Positions 5,299 to 6,411 of a stretch of DNA of 6,411 bases are shown piece after piece. The translations under genes and the position numbers were made by a program. Under the pieces are notes generated by a model, which had not been told where the DNA came from, ran no database searches, and saw only the letters and a program-made list of their open reading frames with translations. The DNA comes from Gammaproteobacteria bacterium (GTDB lineage Bacteria; Pseudomonadota; Gammaproteobacteria; DSM-19610): assembly GCA_011371465.1 (NCBI GenBank), contig DRQL01000040.1, positions 1 through 6,411 of the forward strand. The letters run 5' to 3'. Within the stretch, counting starts at the first letter, position 1; each line of letters opens with the position of its first letter.

Positions 5299-6411
5299 AT
5301 GTCTGAAAGTTTTGCTGAACTCTTTGAACAAAGCCTGGCCAACAAGGAAATGCGCCCGGGTACGATCGTTACCGGTACGGTGGTTGATATCCAGCCCGAC
5401 GCCGTCATTGTCAATGCCGGCCTCAAGTCGGAAGGCATTATCCCTATTGAACAGTTTTACAATAACCAGGGTGAAATCGAAGTCGCCGTGGGCGACGCTG
5501 TGGAAGTGTCTCTGGACGCGGTCGAAGACGGATTCGGCTCGACCCGCCTGTCGCGCGAAAAAGCCAAACGCGCCGAAGTCTGGAAGCGACTGGAACGCGC
5601 CTCGGAAGAAGGCGAGATCGTAACCGGTGTTATCAACGGTAAGGTGAAAGGTGGTTTCACCGTCGATATCGACGACATCCGTGCATTCCTCCCGGGTTCG
5701 CTGGTCGACGTGCGTCCGGTACGCGATACCACCTACCTGGAAGGCAAGGAACTCGAATTCAAGATCATCAAGCTCGACCAGCGCCGTAACAACGTCGTGG
5801 TATCGCGCCGCGCCGTGGTCGAGTCCGAATACAGCGCCGAACGCGAGCAGTTGCTGGAAGGCCTGCAGGAAGGCGCGACCGTCAAGGGTATCGTCAAGAA
5901 CCTCACTGACTACGGTGTGTTCGTGGACCTGGGCGGCATCGACGGCCTGCTGCATATCACCGACATGGCCTGGAAGCGCGTGCGGCACCCGTCCGAAATC
6001 GTCGAAGTGGGCGAAGAGATCGAAGTCAAGGTGCTCAAGTTCGACCGCGAGCGCAACCGCGTTTCGCTGGGTCTCAAGCAACTGGGCCAGGACCCGTGGG
6101 CCGACCTGGCGCGCCGCTACCCGGAAGGTACACGCCTGTTCGGTGCGGTGACCAATATTGCCGACTACGGTTGCTTCGTCGAAATCGAGGACGGCGTGGA
6201 AGGGCTGGTACACGTCTCCGAAATGGACTGGACCAACAAGAACGTCAATCCCAGCAAGGTGGTGCACATCGGCCAGGAAGTCGAAGTCGTGGTGCTGGAT
6301 ATCGACGAAGAACGCCGTCGTATCTCGCTGGGCATGAAACAGGCCCACCCGAACCCCTGGGAAGAGTTTTCCGCCACCCGCAACAAGGGCGACCACGTCA
6401 AGGGCGTTATC
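5299..6411 (+). CDS. rpsA: Ribosomal protein S1 (bS1), 3'-truncated by window
   Basis: S1 is the large mRNA-binding protein of the 30S subunit, which helps recruit and unfold mRNA at initiation. The frame is open from ATG 5299 (MSESFAELFEQSL, the standard gammaproteobacterial S1 N terminus that docks on S2) to the end of the window, 371 codons. The full protein should be about 555-560 residues. S1/OB-fold repeats are visible at about residues 20-86, 105-171, 192-260 (with DYGVFVDLGGIDGLLHITDM) and 277-347 (with DYGCFVEIEDGVEGLVHVSEM). A fifth begins at G364 (GDHVKGVI). Domains 1 and 2 are the divergent ribosome-binding type and 3-5 the canonical RNA-binding type. It is preceded by a good AAGGA ribosome site and a folded leader. 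Gene order predicts ihfB next, outside the window. Confidence 0.97.
   Translation, partial: MSESFAELFEQSLANKEMRPGTIVTGTVVDIQPDAVIVNAGLKSEGIIPIEQFYNNQGEIEVAVGDAVEVSLDAVEDGFGSTRLSREKAKRAEVWKRLERASEEGEIVTGVINGKVKGGFTVDIDDIRAFLPGSLVDVRPVRDTTYLEGKELEFKIIKLDQRRNNVVVSRRAVVESEYSAEREQLLEGLQEGATVKGIVKNLTDYGVFVDLGGIDGLLHITDMAWKRVRHPSEIVEVGEEIEVKVLKFDRERNRVSLGLKQLGQDPWADLARRYPEGTRLFGAVTNIADYGCFVEIEDGVEGLVHVSEMDWTNKNVNPSKVVHIGQEVEVVVLDIDEERRRISLGMKQAHPNPWEEFSATRNKGDHVKGVI

Noticed and set aside
5293..6396. Long open frame on the - strand (367 codons) opposite rpsA
   Set aside because: It is antisense to the clear S1 domains of rpsA, and its Asp/Val/His/Phe-rich pattern is the complement of S1 codons. No independent gene signals.

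Overview
The window is a contiguous stretch of a gammaproteobacterial chromosome, roughly 60% GC by eye. It carries, all on the + strand, the aromatic amino acid / ribosomal protein S1 gene order pheA-hisC-tyrA-aroA-cmk-rpsA. This order, with a HisC2-type aminotransferase inside the aromatic block and cmk-rpsA directly after aroA, is typical of Pseudomonas-like and Chromatiales-like gammaproteobacteria. The species cannot be named from this sequence alone. There are no tRNA or rRNA genes, CRISPR arrays, insertion sequences with a transposase, or phage genes.

Layout: 1-885 is the 3' part of pheA (P-protein; most of the chorismate mutase domain lies before the window). hisC (885-2006) shares one base with the pheA stop codon, and tyrA (2003-2860) overlaps hisC by 4 bases (ATGA), so the first three genes look translationally coupled. 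aroA (3010-4323) and cmk (4456-5142) are not coupled. Each is preceded by a long near-perfect palindrome. rpsA (5299-6411, cut by the window end) follows a 156-base leader that holds a consensus -10 box and three stem-loops.

Function: aroA makes EPSP, the precursor of chorismate. PheA turns chorismate into phenylpyruvate, TyrA oxidises prephenate toward tyrosine, and HisC is an aminotransferase that can serve histidine synthesis and, in this type of cluster, probably aromatic transamination. cmk (CMP kinase) and rpsA (ribosomal protein S1) are housekeeping genes commonly found next to aroA.

The main unusual feature is a pair of intergenic hairpin elements that bracket aroA, at 2873-2989 and 4324-4435. 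Each has an outer stem of 33 or 30 base pairs with no mismatch. Their roughly 74-base cores are about 85% identical to each other in opposite orientation and contain an invariant 17-base motif and a 7-bp inner hairpin. The distal halves of the stems differ completely between the two copies, yet each stem is perfectly self-complementary. They look like two copies of a MITE/ERIC-like palindromic repeat family. They also create a false N-terminal extension of aroA if a start inside the repeat is chosen. A second, smaller point of interest is the structured rpsA leader, which resembles an autoregulatory S1 translation leader and includes a terminator-like hairpin with a seven-T tract.
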